This document shows positions 14,672 to 21,121 of a DNA stretch of 29,530 nucleotides, one piece after another (position 1 is the first letter of the stretch; the number at the start of each line of letters is the position of its first letter). The translations under genes and the position numbers were made by a program. The stretch covers positions 1-29,530 of the forward strand of contig DAONSQ010000006.1 of the NCBI GenBank assembly GCA_035411265.1, in the 5' to 3' direction. The DNA comes from UBA1359 sp035411265 (GTDB lineage: Bacteria > Patescibacteriota > Patescibacteriia > Patescibacteriales > Patescibacteriaceae). Below the pieces are notes generated by a model. The model did no database searches. It was not told the origin of the DNA and saw only the letters and a list, made by a program, of their open reading frames with translations.

Positions 14672-16082
14672 ACTTTTTGATATTTAAAGCTCCCATTAAC
14701 CATAGACTTAGACCATAAACTATTACCGCCAAAAAAACAATCAATAATAATTGAACGCCACCCTGGCTAGCAAAATTACGCCACGGCCAAATGAGACCAG
14801 ACATTATTACGGTAGCAGCTACGGTTTTGCCAGTTACTTGCCATGGCCAATGCCAACCAGTCTTCTTTTTAGCATAATAGGCTGTCAAAATAGCAATCAA
14901 TAATTCACTATAAACCGTCACCCCAGCCGCCCCCCAATAAGACCATTTTTCTACTAAAAAATAATAAGCCGGCAGAGCTGTTAAAGCCACAAGAGCATAA
15001 GGTCTAACCATTATCTTTTGCTGATTAATCGCAATTAATATGTGATTAAATAAACAGCTAGCAAAAATACCGGCAATAGCAATTAAAAGTACAGCCAAAA
15101 TCGGTCCAGCTGCTAAAAAATCATGCCCGGCAATCAAGTTAATAATCGGACCAGCCAAAATCTGCCCACCAACAATTAATGGCACGATAGCCATCAATAA
15201 TACTGCTAATGAAAGATTAGTTAAAAAATTAAACTGTTTTTCATCTTTAGCTGACCAAGCTCTAGTTAAAAGTGGCAACAACAAACCAATAATTAAAAAA
15301 GGTAAGCTAGTCAAAACATCAATAACCTTATAGGCCGCTCCATACAATCCGACAATTTGCTCACCGTAAAACCAATTTAAAAATAAAATATCAGTCCGTA
15401 AATATAGCAAATTTAAAGCAATGGTTATGGCTAGCGGCCAAGACCGGACAGCAATTTCCCGCCACAGTCCATAATCATAGGCTGGACGAATAGCTATTCG
15501 CCGATCAGCCAAACGCCAAGCAATTACAAAATGAATTAGGCTTGATAATAATGTAGCAATAGCCACTCCCCAAAGCCCCCAGCCGTAAATCCGGCTCAAC
15601 CATAAGCCAATTAACCAAATAAACCGGCCAATCACTTCAGCAATCATCAAATAATCGGAACGGAGCTCGCTTTGTAATAAACCAGTTAAAACTTGAATCA
15701 AGGCAATAAAAAAATAAGAACCACCCAAAACAGCCAATATAAGCCACAAACCTCGATAATAAGGCAAGAACAAGGCTACAATTAGGCCACCACCGATAAT
15801 TATTGCCGCTGAAAATAAACGAAAACCCAGTAAGCTATTCAAAATCTGAACACGATTATTAATTTTTTCATTAATCATCTGCGCCGTTACCATAGTCAAA
15901 CCCAAATCGGCTAAAACAGCAAAAATTCCTAAAAAATTATTCAAAGCCGTATAGCGGCCAAAACCAATTACCCCTAAATATCTAGTAACCAAAGCAACCC
16001 CCAGCAAGCCTAAAAAAACCGACAAAGCTTTGCCAGCCAATTGGATAAAACTATTGTACGCAAATTTTTTCGCCAGTGACAT
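14649..16082 (-). CDS. Wzx-like polysaccharide/lipid-linked oligosaccharide flippase
   Basis: This 477-aa polytopic membrane protein of the MOP/polysaccharide-biosynthesis family probably flips lipid-linked glycan across the membrane. About 12-14 hydrophobic segments span nearly the whole length. The N-terminal segment (NSFIQLAGKALSVFLGLLGV, then TRYLGVIGFGRY) is typical of Wzx/RfbX proteins. It heads the long minus-strand run and overlaps the glycosyltransferase. A GGAGGA sequence lies about 20 nt before the ATG, too far for normal ribosome binding, and a stop codon between them excludes an earlier start. Confidence 0.92.
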   Translation of the reverse strand: MSLAKKFAYNSFIQLAGKALSVFLGLLGVALVTRYLGVIGFGRYTALNNFLGIFAVLADLGLTMVTAQMINEKINNRVQILNSLLGFRLFSAAIIIGGGLIVALFLPYYRGLWLILAVLGGSYFFIALIQVLTGLLQSELRSDYLMIAEVIGRFIWLIGLWLSRIYGWGLWGVAIATLLSSLIHFVIAWRLADRRIAIRPAYDYGLWREIAVRSWPLAITIALNLLYLRTDILFLNWFYGEQIVGLYGAAYKVIDVLTSLPFLIIGLLLPLLTRAWSAKDEKQFNFLTNLSLAVLLMAIVPLIVGGQILAGPIINLIAGHDFLAAGPILAVLLIAIAGIFASCLFNHILIAINQQKIMVRPYALVALTALPAYYFLVEKWSYWGAAGVTVYSELLIAILTAYYAKKKTGWHWPWQVTGKTVAATVIMSGLIWPWRNFASQGGVQLLLIVFLAVIVYGLSLWLMGALNIKKYETATNC

Positions 16083-16086
16083 GCCG

Positions 16087-16115
16087 TTGTTTTTTAATCA
16101 GTCCTCCGATATAAT
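16087..16115 (+). promoter_or_regulatory. Promoter for the 134-aa VirB2-like gene
   Basis: A -35-like TTGTTT (16087-16092) and a perfect TATAAT (16110-16115) are separated by 17 nt. The predicted start is near 16122, giving a leader of about 29 nt with no Shine-Dalgarno. It overlaps the region occupied by the divergent flippase promoter. Confidence 0.55.
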
Positions 16116-16117
16116 TA

Positions 16118-16145
16118 ACTATACCACAATCTTATAAAAAACCAA
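16118..16145 (-). promoter_or_regulatory. Promoter of the flippase-to-ATP-synthase gene run
   Basis: On the minus strand a -35-like TTGGTT (16140-16145) and a -10 TATAGT (16118-16123) have a 16-nt spacer. The two divergent -10 boxes lie only 2 nt apart, so polymerases at the two promoters probably compete. It is the only promoter I could see for the 14 genes down to 4435. Confidence 0.5.
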
Positions 16146-16150
16146 CTCTT

Positions 16151-16555
16151 ATGTTAAAAAAATTATCTGTCTGCTTTATCGGCCTGATTAGCTGTTGCCT
16201 AATTTTCTCACCCAGCTTAATCAGTCCGGCTCAAGCCCAATTTTCACCGACTGAACAAGTCGGTTTAAAAGAAATTGGCTCAACAGCCTATAAGCAAAGA
16301 AGCAACCCTAAAGATGTCCGACTAATTATCGGTGAGGCTATCCAATTTCTCTTAGGTTTAGTCGGCTTTATTTTAATCGTTCTAATGTTGATTTCCGGCA
16401 TCCAGTATATGACCGCAATGGGCAATAAAACCAAAATTGATACTGCTTTAAGCCGTATTAAAAATGCTTTTTTTGGCTTGATAATAATTTTAATCTCTTA
16501 CGCTGCTACTCGTTTTATTATCGAACAGATTAACCATGCGCTAACCGTCAACTAA
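16151..16555 (+). CDS. VirB2/TrbC-like pilin-type small membrane protein
   Basis: This 134-aa protein has a signal peptide ending near AQA (residue 29-30), a short extracytoplasmic segment, and two membrane helices (about 63-85 and 107-128) joined by a basic loop (GNKTKIDTALSRIKNAFFG). This layout and the loop pattern are those of VirB2/TrbC pilin-like proteins, which are widespread in Patescibacteria genomes. The loop motif is shared with the two neighbours at 16552 and 17174, so the three look paralogous. No VirB4, VirD4 or other secretion ATPase is nearby. Its stop overlaps the stop of the convergent neighbour by 4 bp. Confidence 0.75.
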   Translation: MLKKLSVCFIGLISCCLIFSPSLISPAQAQFSPTEQVGLKEIGSTAYKQRSNPKDVRLIIGEAIQFLLGLVGFILIVLMLISGIQYMTAMGNKTKIDTALSRIKNAFFGLIIILISYAATRFIIEQINHALTVN

Positions 16556-17169
16556 GGAATACAACAATTTTTGGCAGCACACCAAGGAGTTTGAAAAGCA
16601 CAATTAGTAATAACATTACAGCCTGAACAAGGATCGGTTACATCAATTTCCATATCCGCTGAAGTTTGTTGCGGATCTAAAGATAAATCACAACAACCTT
16701 TAACCAACAAACAAGAAAAATCTTGTCCAGAACAGGCTGCATTAGCAACACACATTACTGGACAATTTACTGGCTCAGTAATACTTCCAGCCTGACCGGA
16801 AGGATTGGGCATATCATAGTACTCATTATATATTGTCCCCCCCAGAGCTCCCAAGAAGAAAGTCAAGATTATATAAGCCGAAAAAATAACTACCAAGCCG
16901 ATAGCAGTATAGGTAATAATGCTTCGGCCTTCTTTAATTTTACTTTCATTACCGCCAGACATTATCATTAAAAAGCCGCCATAAATCAACAATAGTAGCG
17001 ACACTGAACCAATAATTTTCAAGACATTACCGATTACCTGGCCAACATAAGTTGAAACATTAAATAAGCTCTCAACACCATTGACTGGATTATCCAGCTT
17101 AACTGAAGCAGCCATGACAAAACAAGGAATCAAGAATAGCGCCAAAGTTATGATTGTTTTTTTAAACAT
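16552..17169 (-). CDS. VirB2-like membrane protein with Cys-rich C-terminal domain
   Basis: This 205-aa protein has an N-terminal signal sequence (cleavage near VMA, about residue 20) and two membrane helices (about 42-68 and 85-108) joined by the loop GGNESKIKEGRS, as in VirB2-type pilins. A C-terminal tail of about 75 residues contains 12 cysteines in C-x3-C, CC and C-x2-C arrangements. The predicted topology puts this tail outside the membrane, where it could be held by disulfides. The gene lies 4 nt after the 176-aa paralogue and is probably co-transcribed with it. The function is unknown; a pilus, surface or conjugation-like role is only an inference. Confidence 0.7.
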   Translation of the reverse strand: MFKKTIITLALFLIPCFVMAASVKLDNPVNGVESLFNVSTYVGQVIGNVLKIIGSVSLLLLIYGGFLMIMSGGNESKIKEGRSIITYTAIGLVVIFSAYIILTFFLGALGGTIYNEYYDMPNPSGQAGSITEPVNCPVMCVANAACSGQDFSCLLVKGCCDLSLDPQQTSADMEIDVTDPCSGCNVITNCAFQTPWCAAKNCCIP

Positions 17170-17173
17170 AGTT

Positions 17174-17704
17174 TTACTTCAAATTGTTAAACAAGAAGCT
17201 TAAAATCGTATAGGAAGAGAAAATAATAACCAATCCCACGGCTGTCCAAATAATTATCTTTTGAGCTTGTCCGACAGTCTTGGTATTGCCGCGAGCAGTC
17301 ATCCATAGAAGTCCGCCATAGACCATCATTACCATAGTCATAGTACCAGCTAGTCCCAGTAAATTCCGAATAATCCGTGCAATAAAATTCTCGGGTGTTG
17401 TTTTAATTAAACTTTTAATTTTAGGACTAGCCACAGTGGCATTAGCAGCACTAGTTCCGCCAACCGCAATAACTGTCTTCTTTAATTTACCGCAACATTT
17501 GACATTGACTGGACTTGCATTTATACAAATTAAATCTCCGTATGGCAAATATTGGGGATATGATCCGTCACATTTTTTCAAACATTTTGTTGTATAGAGA
17601 GAATCTACGGTAATACATTCGGTTGCTAAAGCTATCGACGGCAGAGCCAAACCAATTAAAACTAAACTAGCCAGACCCGACTTAACTAATCTTTTTATTC
17701 TCAT
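17174..17704 (-). CDS. VirB2-like membrane protein with Cys-rich N-terminal domain
   Basis: This 176-aa protein has a signal peptide ending near ALA (residues 25-27). A mature N-terminal segment contains six cysteines (TEC, TKCLKKC, DLIC, KCC), then a linker, then two membrane helices (about 109-133 and 147-171) with the loop ARGNTKTVGQAQK. The membrane part is like its neighbours, but the Cys-rich module is N-terminal here and C-terminal in the 205-aa protein. Both ends are predicted to be extracytoplasmic, so the two Cys modules could meet outside the cell. It is the first gene after the extended -10 promoter at 17723-17752. Confidence 0.7.
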   Translation of the reverse strand: MRIKRLVKSGLASLVLIGLALPSIALATECITVDSLYTTKCLKKCDGSYPQYLPYGDLICINASPVNVKCCGKLKKTVIAVGGTSAANATVASPKIKSLIKTTPENFIARIIRNLLGLAGTMTMVMMVYGGLLWMTARGNTKTVGQAQKIIIWTAVGLVIIFSSYTILSFLFNNLK

Positions 17705-17722
17705 AGAAAAATATTTGCTTAA

Positions 17723-17752
17723 ATTATATCAGATAATTAACAAACTGGCCAA
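17723..17752 (-). promoter_or_regulatory. Promoter of the two Cys-rich VirB2-like genes
   Basis: On the minus strand TATAAT (17723-17728) is preceded by TGA, making an extended -10 (TGATATAAT). TTGGCC (17747-17752) serves as -35 with an 18-nt spacer. The start would be near 17716, leaving a leader of only about 12 nt before the ATG at 17704 and no Shine-Dalgarno. Confidence 0.6.
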
Positions 17753-17762
17753 ACTTGCCAAC

Positions 17763-17786
17763 AAAAAAGCCGCACCGAAGTGCAGC
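17763..17786 (-). terminator. Rho-independent terminator after the 567-aa gene
   Basis: On the minus strand GCTGCAC, a UUCG tetraloop and GTGCGGC form a 7-bp stem with one G-U pair, followed by six T residues. It begins about 10 nt past the stop codon at 17795 and separates this gene from the VirB2-like pair downstream. Confidence 0.85.
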
Positions 17787-17794
17787 TATTAGTT

Positions 17795-19498
17795 TTAGTT
17801 GTTACTGATTAAATCTACCAATGGTTGATAGATTTCTTTTTTCAAATATTTTTTAATTAAATCTTCCACTAGGATTGACGGACAGATACGATGACTATAC
17901 GCCCCCATCAATTCATTAAACATTTTTTCGATTTCAATAACCCATTTCTTTAAACAATCATCGCTATAGACAACTGTTATTCCATTATCGAGATTAATCA
18001 CGCCGCTATTGATTAGCGTTACTGCCAAGGCTTTACATTCTCTAATTTTATGCTGATAAGCGGGATGCTGATAAAATTCTTGACGGAAATACCATTGAAT
18101 TCTAGCAATGATAATGCCGGCAATAAAACAAGTACCAAAAATCTTAACACTTTCCAGTAAGGACAAGACGGCACAAACGCTAATTCTTAGCTCTTCAAAT
18201 AATTCCAACTTGCGGCCTAACCTAAGATCAAGACGATCATCTCGTCCCAATAATTTGGAACCTTCACGAGCAATGACAAAATAAGCGACTGACCAATAGT
18301 AGGCCGCTGTCATAAAACCATCATTAAAATTGCCAAAGAAAATCTTTTTCTGCAAATCAGCACTTAATTTTAAGCCCTGGGTATCAATAATGAATTTTCT
18401 CAAACCTTGGCGACGTTCAGGCAAAACTCTGATAGCATAATCATCCTCCCAAAAACCAGTACGGAACAGCACTTTAACTGTCGTAATTGTAATTGAATTT
18501 TTAATTTTTAAGAAAAGATCATCGGAAATCTTATTAATAACCTTGGCTTTTTGCCAAATCGAATCAGTTACCTTCCTAATCTGAACCTGAGTAGCAAACT
18601 CCTGGTTATCGTCGCAAAAGGCTAGGTGCAGCTCTGGGGCTACACAGCAAGGATGCTCCTTGGCATTACCAAAGCAATGCAGCGGTAAAATCTGGCTATC
18701 ACCTGGCAATTTTGACCAAGCCTCATTAACCGAAAGCCATAACTTTCTTAATTGCCGATAATCTCGACAAACATAGGCATCAGCTAAAAGACTGAGATAT
18801 TTAGCCATTCTAGATGATTTTTCACATTGTTCAGCTGCTTGGCGCAAATTCTCACTTAAATGAATAACTCTATATTTGAATTCTTCAACCCAGGTTCTCC
18901 GATTAACTATTTTTCCATCCTTGACTTCAAAAACGCTATAATCACCGCCATAAGCTTGTTTGCTTACCATCTGAAAGTATTTCTTCCGACCCCTCTTGCT
19001 TAATTCAAGATAAGGCACAACCATCTTTAAATACCACGTCTCATACAAAGCTTCAACATGCCTAGATGCTTCAAATAAAGCGTCTAAAAAAAGCCATTCT
19101 TTAAGAATGTTGTCACTATCCCTAAACTTATGGCATCGAAGAAAAGACTCATAAGCCTTTATCAAAACCTCTCTCTCGTGTTGAGAATAAGTATGGATTA
19201 GATAAACAATTAACTCATAGTTTTTATAGGGATCAGGGCAAATAATTTTACCAGTACGAAAAATAATATAATCAAAAAATAAATCAACCGGCACTGTTAA
19301 ATCAAAATAACCGATAATCTTAGAAAAAAAGCTGCGTAATTTGTCATTTTTAATAGCCCGATAACGAAATGCCGTTATAAAGTCAGAAACTATTTTTTTA
19401 AGAGAACTGTCAAAACCAGGAATCTGCGGAATAGTCATTTCCTCCAAGATGTCTCTAAATTCCACTACCAAGTCGCCACCAGTTATTTGACTGGACAT
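17795..19498 (-). CDS. Uncharacterised 567-aa protein, possible zinc-less M49 (DPP III)-like
   Basis: There is no signal peptide or clear membrane helix, and the protein is mostly helical in appearance. I recognise no catalytic motif. The C-terminal 170 residues follow the order of motifs of the dipeptidyl-peptidase III-like (M49) fold. YFVIAR.GSKLLG (from 406) sits where zinc-binding HExxxH or HExxH is expected. FEELRIS (from 434) stands for EEARAD or EEAKAD. TCFIAGIIIAR (from 456) comes next, then a helix, LINSGV..LDNG and VYSDDCLKKWVIEIEKM. The zinc ligands themselves are missing. The start is firm because AGGAGG lies 8-9 nt before the ATG, the only strong Shine-Dalgarno in the window. The gene lies just after tRNA-Glu and has its own terminator. 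The M49 link is a hypothesis from pattern alone. Confidence 0.6.
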   Translation of the reverse strand: MSSQITGGDLVVEFRDILEEMTIPQIPGFDSSLKKIVSDFITAFRYRAIKNDKLRSFFSKIIGYFDLTVPVDLFFDYIIFRTGKIICPDPYKNYELIVYLIHTYSQHEREVLIKAYESFLRCHKFRDSDNILKEWLFLDALFEASRHVEALYETWYLKMVVPYLELSKRGRKKYFQMVSKQAYGGDYSVFEVKDGKIVNRRTWVEEFKYRVIHLSENLRQAAEQCEKSSRMAKYLSLLADAYVCRDYRQLRKLWLSVNEAWSKLPGDSQILPLHCFGNAKEHPCCVAPELHLAFCDDNQEFATQVQIRKVTDSIWQKAKVINKISDDLFLKIKNSITITTVKVLFRTGFWEDDYAIRVLPERRQGLRKFIIDTQGLKLSADLQKKIFFGNFNDGFMTAAYYWSVAYFVIAREGSKLLGRDDRLDLRLGRKLELFEELRISVCAVLSLLESVKIFGTCFIAGIIIARIQWYFRQEFYQHPAYQHKIRECKALAVTLINSGVINLDNGITVVYSDDCLKKWVIEIEKMFNELMGAYSHRICPSILVEDLIKKYLKKEIYQPLVDLISNN

Positions 19499-19513
19499 TA
19501 TCTCCTCCTTCTT

Positions 19514-19532
19514 TTATTTAATTGTTAAATAA
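19514..19532. repeat. AT-rich inverted repeat before the 567-aa gene
   Basis: Arms TTATTTAA and TTAAATAA (8 bp each) flank a 3-nt loop. It sits between the tRNA-Glu terminator and the Shine-Dalgarno of the 567-aa gene. It could be an operator or a weak mRNA hairpin. No promoter is evident in this 30-nt interval, so the gene may depend on readthrough from the tRNA promoter. Confidence 0.4.
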
Positions 19533-19553
19533 CAAAAAACCGCCGAAGCGGTT
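19531..19553 (-). terminator. Rho-independent terminator after tRNA-Glu
   Basis: On the minus strand AACCGC, a UUCG tetraloop and GCGGTT form a 6-bp stem followed by TTTTTTGTT. It starts 6 nt after the tRNA 3' end. The C(UUCG)G loop is a very stable tetraloop and is also used in the terminator at 17763-17786. Confidence 0.85.
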
Positions 19554-19559
19554 GATTTG

Positions 19560-19631
19560 TAGTCCCTAGGGGAATCGAACCCCTGTTACCAGGATGAAAA
19601 CCTGATGTCCTAACCACTAGACGAAGGGACC
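19560..19631 (-). tRNA. tRNA-Glu (anticodon UUC)
   Basis: The 72-nt cloverleaf is complete on the minus strand. The acceptor GGTCCCT pairs with AGGGACT. The D arm is GTC/GAC. The anticodon stem TCAGG/CCTGG carries the loop TTTTCAT (anticodon TTC). The T arm is AGGGG-TTCGATT-CCCCT and the discriminator is A. The sequence after the discriminator is CAAATC, so the CCA tail is not encoded and must be added by a nucleotidyltransferase. It has its own consensus promoter and terminator. A U34-containing tRNA-Glu is a classic Elp3 substrate type, and elp3 lies about 4 kb away. Confidence 0.97.
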
Positions 19632-19644
19632 AAAAAGCTATTCT

Positions 19645-19672
19645 ATTATAACGAAAGCTGGATAACTGTCAA
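19645..19672 (-). promoter_or_regulatory. Consensus sigma70 promoter of tRNA-Glu
   Basis: On the minus strand TTGACA (19667-19672) and TATAAT (19645-19650) are both perfect, with a 16-nt spacer. The predicted start lies a few bases before the tRNA 5' end at 19631. This matches the groES promoter in quality. Confidence 0.85.
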
Positions 19673-19702
19673 GGCTTTTATTTAATAACTATTAACAAAG
19701 GC

Positions 19703-19731
19703 TTGGCCAAGTGTTAAGATTAAAGCATAAT
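19703..19731 (+). promoter_or_regulatory. Promoter of tsaD
   Basis: TTGGCC (19703-19708) and CATAAT (19726-19731) are separated by 17 nt. The predicted start near 19738 gives a leader of about 20 nt, with no Shine-Dalgarno before the ATG at 19758. It is divergent from the tRNA promoter. Confidence 0.5.
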
Positions 19732-19757
19732 TTACGTCAATTATTTCAGTTTTATCG

Positions 19758-20801
19758 ATGAAAATCCTTGCCATTGAAACCAGCTGTGATGAAACAGCAG
19801 CTGCCATAGCAAGCTTAGATAATCATAACATTACTATTCTGAGTAATGTTGTAGCTTCGCAAATTGATATTCATCAGGCTTTTGGCGGTGTCGTGCCAGA
19901 AGTGGCTGCCCGTGAACACGTCAAACAAATTCTCCCCATCATTGATCAAGCTCTTAAGGAGGCCGGACTCAGTAAGCAAACCGCCTCCAAGGAGCTTAAT
20001 GGCATTGCTGTCACCCAAGGTCCCGGACTTTTAACCTCACTATTAGTCGGCGTTGAAACCGCTAAATCTTTAGCCCTAGCCTGGAACCTACCATTAGTTC
20101 CTGTCCAGCATGTAACTGGTCATATTGCAGCCAACTTTATTAATCGTGACTTAACTAAATTTAATTTCCCGATTTTAACCCTAACGGTTAGTGGCGGCCA
20201 TACGGCTCTAATTTTAATGAAAGATTACCTGACTTATGAAATTATCGGCCAAACTCTTGACGATGCCGCTGGCGAAGCTTTTGACAAAGCAGCCAGTCTA
20301 CTGAAGCTAGGCTATCCTGGGGGTCCTAAAATCAGTGCCGCTGCTGCCAAATTTGCCGCTCAGAACAAAGCAACTTCAATTGTTTTGCCTCAACCAATGA
20401 TTAAGCGATCTGATTATAATTTTTCTTTTTCTGGTCTAAAAACTGCCCTGCTTTACGCCCTGCAAAAAGATTCGGCTTGGTCAGAAAAAGTTAATGAATA
20501 TGCTTACGTTTTCGAGCAGGCTGTTACTCAAGCCCTTATTCGCAAAACTATAAAAGCTGCTCACGATCTCGAAGTTAAAACAATTATGCTGGCCGGAGGG
20601 GTTTCGGCTAACAAAAACTTACGCGAAGCTCTAACCCAAACTATCCAACAAAAACTACCATCAGTTAACTTTTTAATGCCCGAACTAACCTATACTACTG
20701 ACAACGCCGCCATGATTGCTGCCGCTGGTTTAATTCGCCTAGAAAAACAAAAAACAACTGATCCAATAACAGTTTTAGCTCAACCTAACTGGCCAATTTA
20801 A
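19758..20801 (+). CDS. tsaD: tRNA N6-adenosine threonylcarbamoyltransferase TsaD (Kae1/Gcp)
   Basis: TsaD transfers the threonylcarbamoyl group to A37 of tRNAs that read ANN codons, working with TsaB, TsaE and TsaC/Sua5. The 347-aa protein has the N-terminal ASKHA motif LAIETSCDET and the metal-binding histidines H118 and H122 in HVTGHIAAN. It also has SGGHT at 145-149, DDAAGEAFDKAA, and the C-terminal TDNAAMIAAAG with the conserved Asp. Length and motifs are complete, so it should be active. No tsaB or tsaE is adjacent. The 98-aa orphan follows 23 nt later. Confidence 0.98.
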   Translation: MKILAIETSCDETAAAIASLDNHNITILSNVVASQIDIHQAFGGVVPEVAAREHVKQILPIIDQALKEAGLSKQTASKELNGIAVTQGPGLLTSLLVGVETAKSLALAWNLPLVPVQHVTGHIAANFINRDLTKFNFPILTLTVSGGHTALILMKDYLTYEIIGQTLDDAAGEAFDKAASLLKLGYPGGPKISAAAAKFAAQNKATSIVLPQPMIKRSDYNFSFSGLKTALLYALQKDSAWSEKVNEYAYVFEQAVTQALIRKTIKAAHDLEVKTIMLAGGVSANKNLREALTQTIQQKLPSVNFLMPELTYTTDNAAMIAAAGLIRLEKQKTTDPITVLAQPNWPI

Positions 20802-20824
20802 TTTTAATTACTTTAAATAAAAAT

Positions 20825-21121
20825 ATGGACTTAACTGATTTAGTTACCAGCCTTAAAAATGACGACACCTCTACTTTTGAGCGTAAATGCAAAGATTTTT
20901 TTTATGGCCGTTACGAATTTTCCAGTTTCGACCAAAAAAATCGTGATTTTGTTATTGAATTATTAAAAAAACACCGTAGCGATATGATCAACTACGGTGG
21001 TATTCCCGGCTATAGCCTCGATAACGAAATGTACGACCTTCATCGTCACATTAGCGATTATAATTTAAGTGAAATTGATTACGAAAACATCAAAAAAATC
21101 ATGCAATATTTTCGGGCTTAA
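20825..21121 (+). CDS. Uncharacterised 98-aa protein
   Basis: A small soluble acidic/aromatic protein with no signal peptide or membrane helix. It has many Asp, Tyr and Phe residues and a segment NYGGIPGYSLDNEMYDLHRH in the middle (about residues 55-75). I recognise no domain. It follows tsaD by 23 nt on the same strand and is probably co-transcribed with it. Its stop overlaps the stop of the convergent phosphomannomutase gene by 4 bp. Codon use looks like that of its neighbours, and its position between two certain genes without extra space supports a real gene. Confidence 0.65.
   Translation: MDLTDLVTSLKNDDTSTFERKCKDFFYGRYEFSSFDQKNRDFVIELLKKHRSDMINYGGIPGYSLDNEMYDLHRHISDYNLSEIDYENIKKIMQYFRA

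Noticed and set aside
16101..16107. GGAGGA before the flippase gene as its Shine-Dalgarno
   Set aside because: It is about 20 nt from the ATG, and an in-frame stop lies between them, so no closer start exists. It is probably coincidental.
16151..17704. A full type IV secretion or conjugation locus
   Set aside because: Only the VirB2-like membrane proteins are present; no VirB4, VirB6, VirD4 or relaxase is encoded nearby.
19560..19631. tRNA-Glu as an integration site (att) for a mobile element
   Set aside because: No integrase and no second copy of the tRNA 3' end are seen in the flanking sequence.
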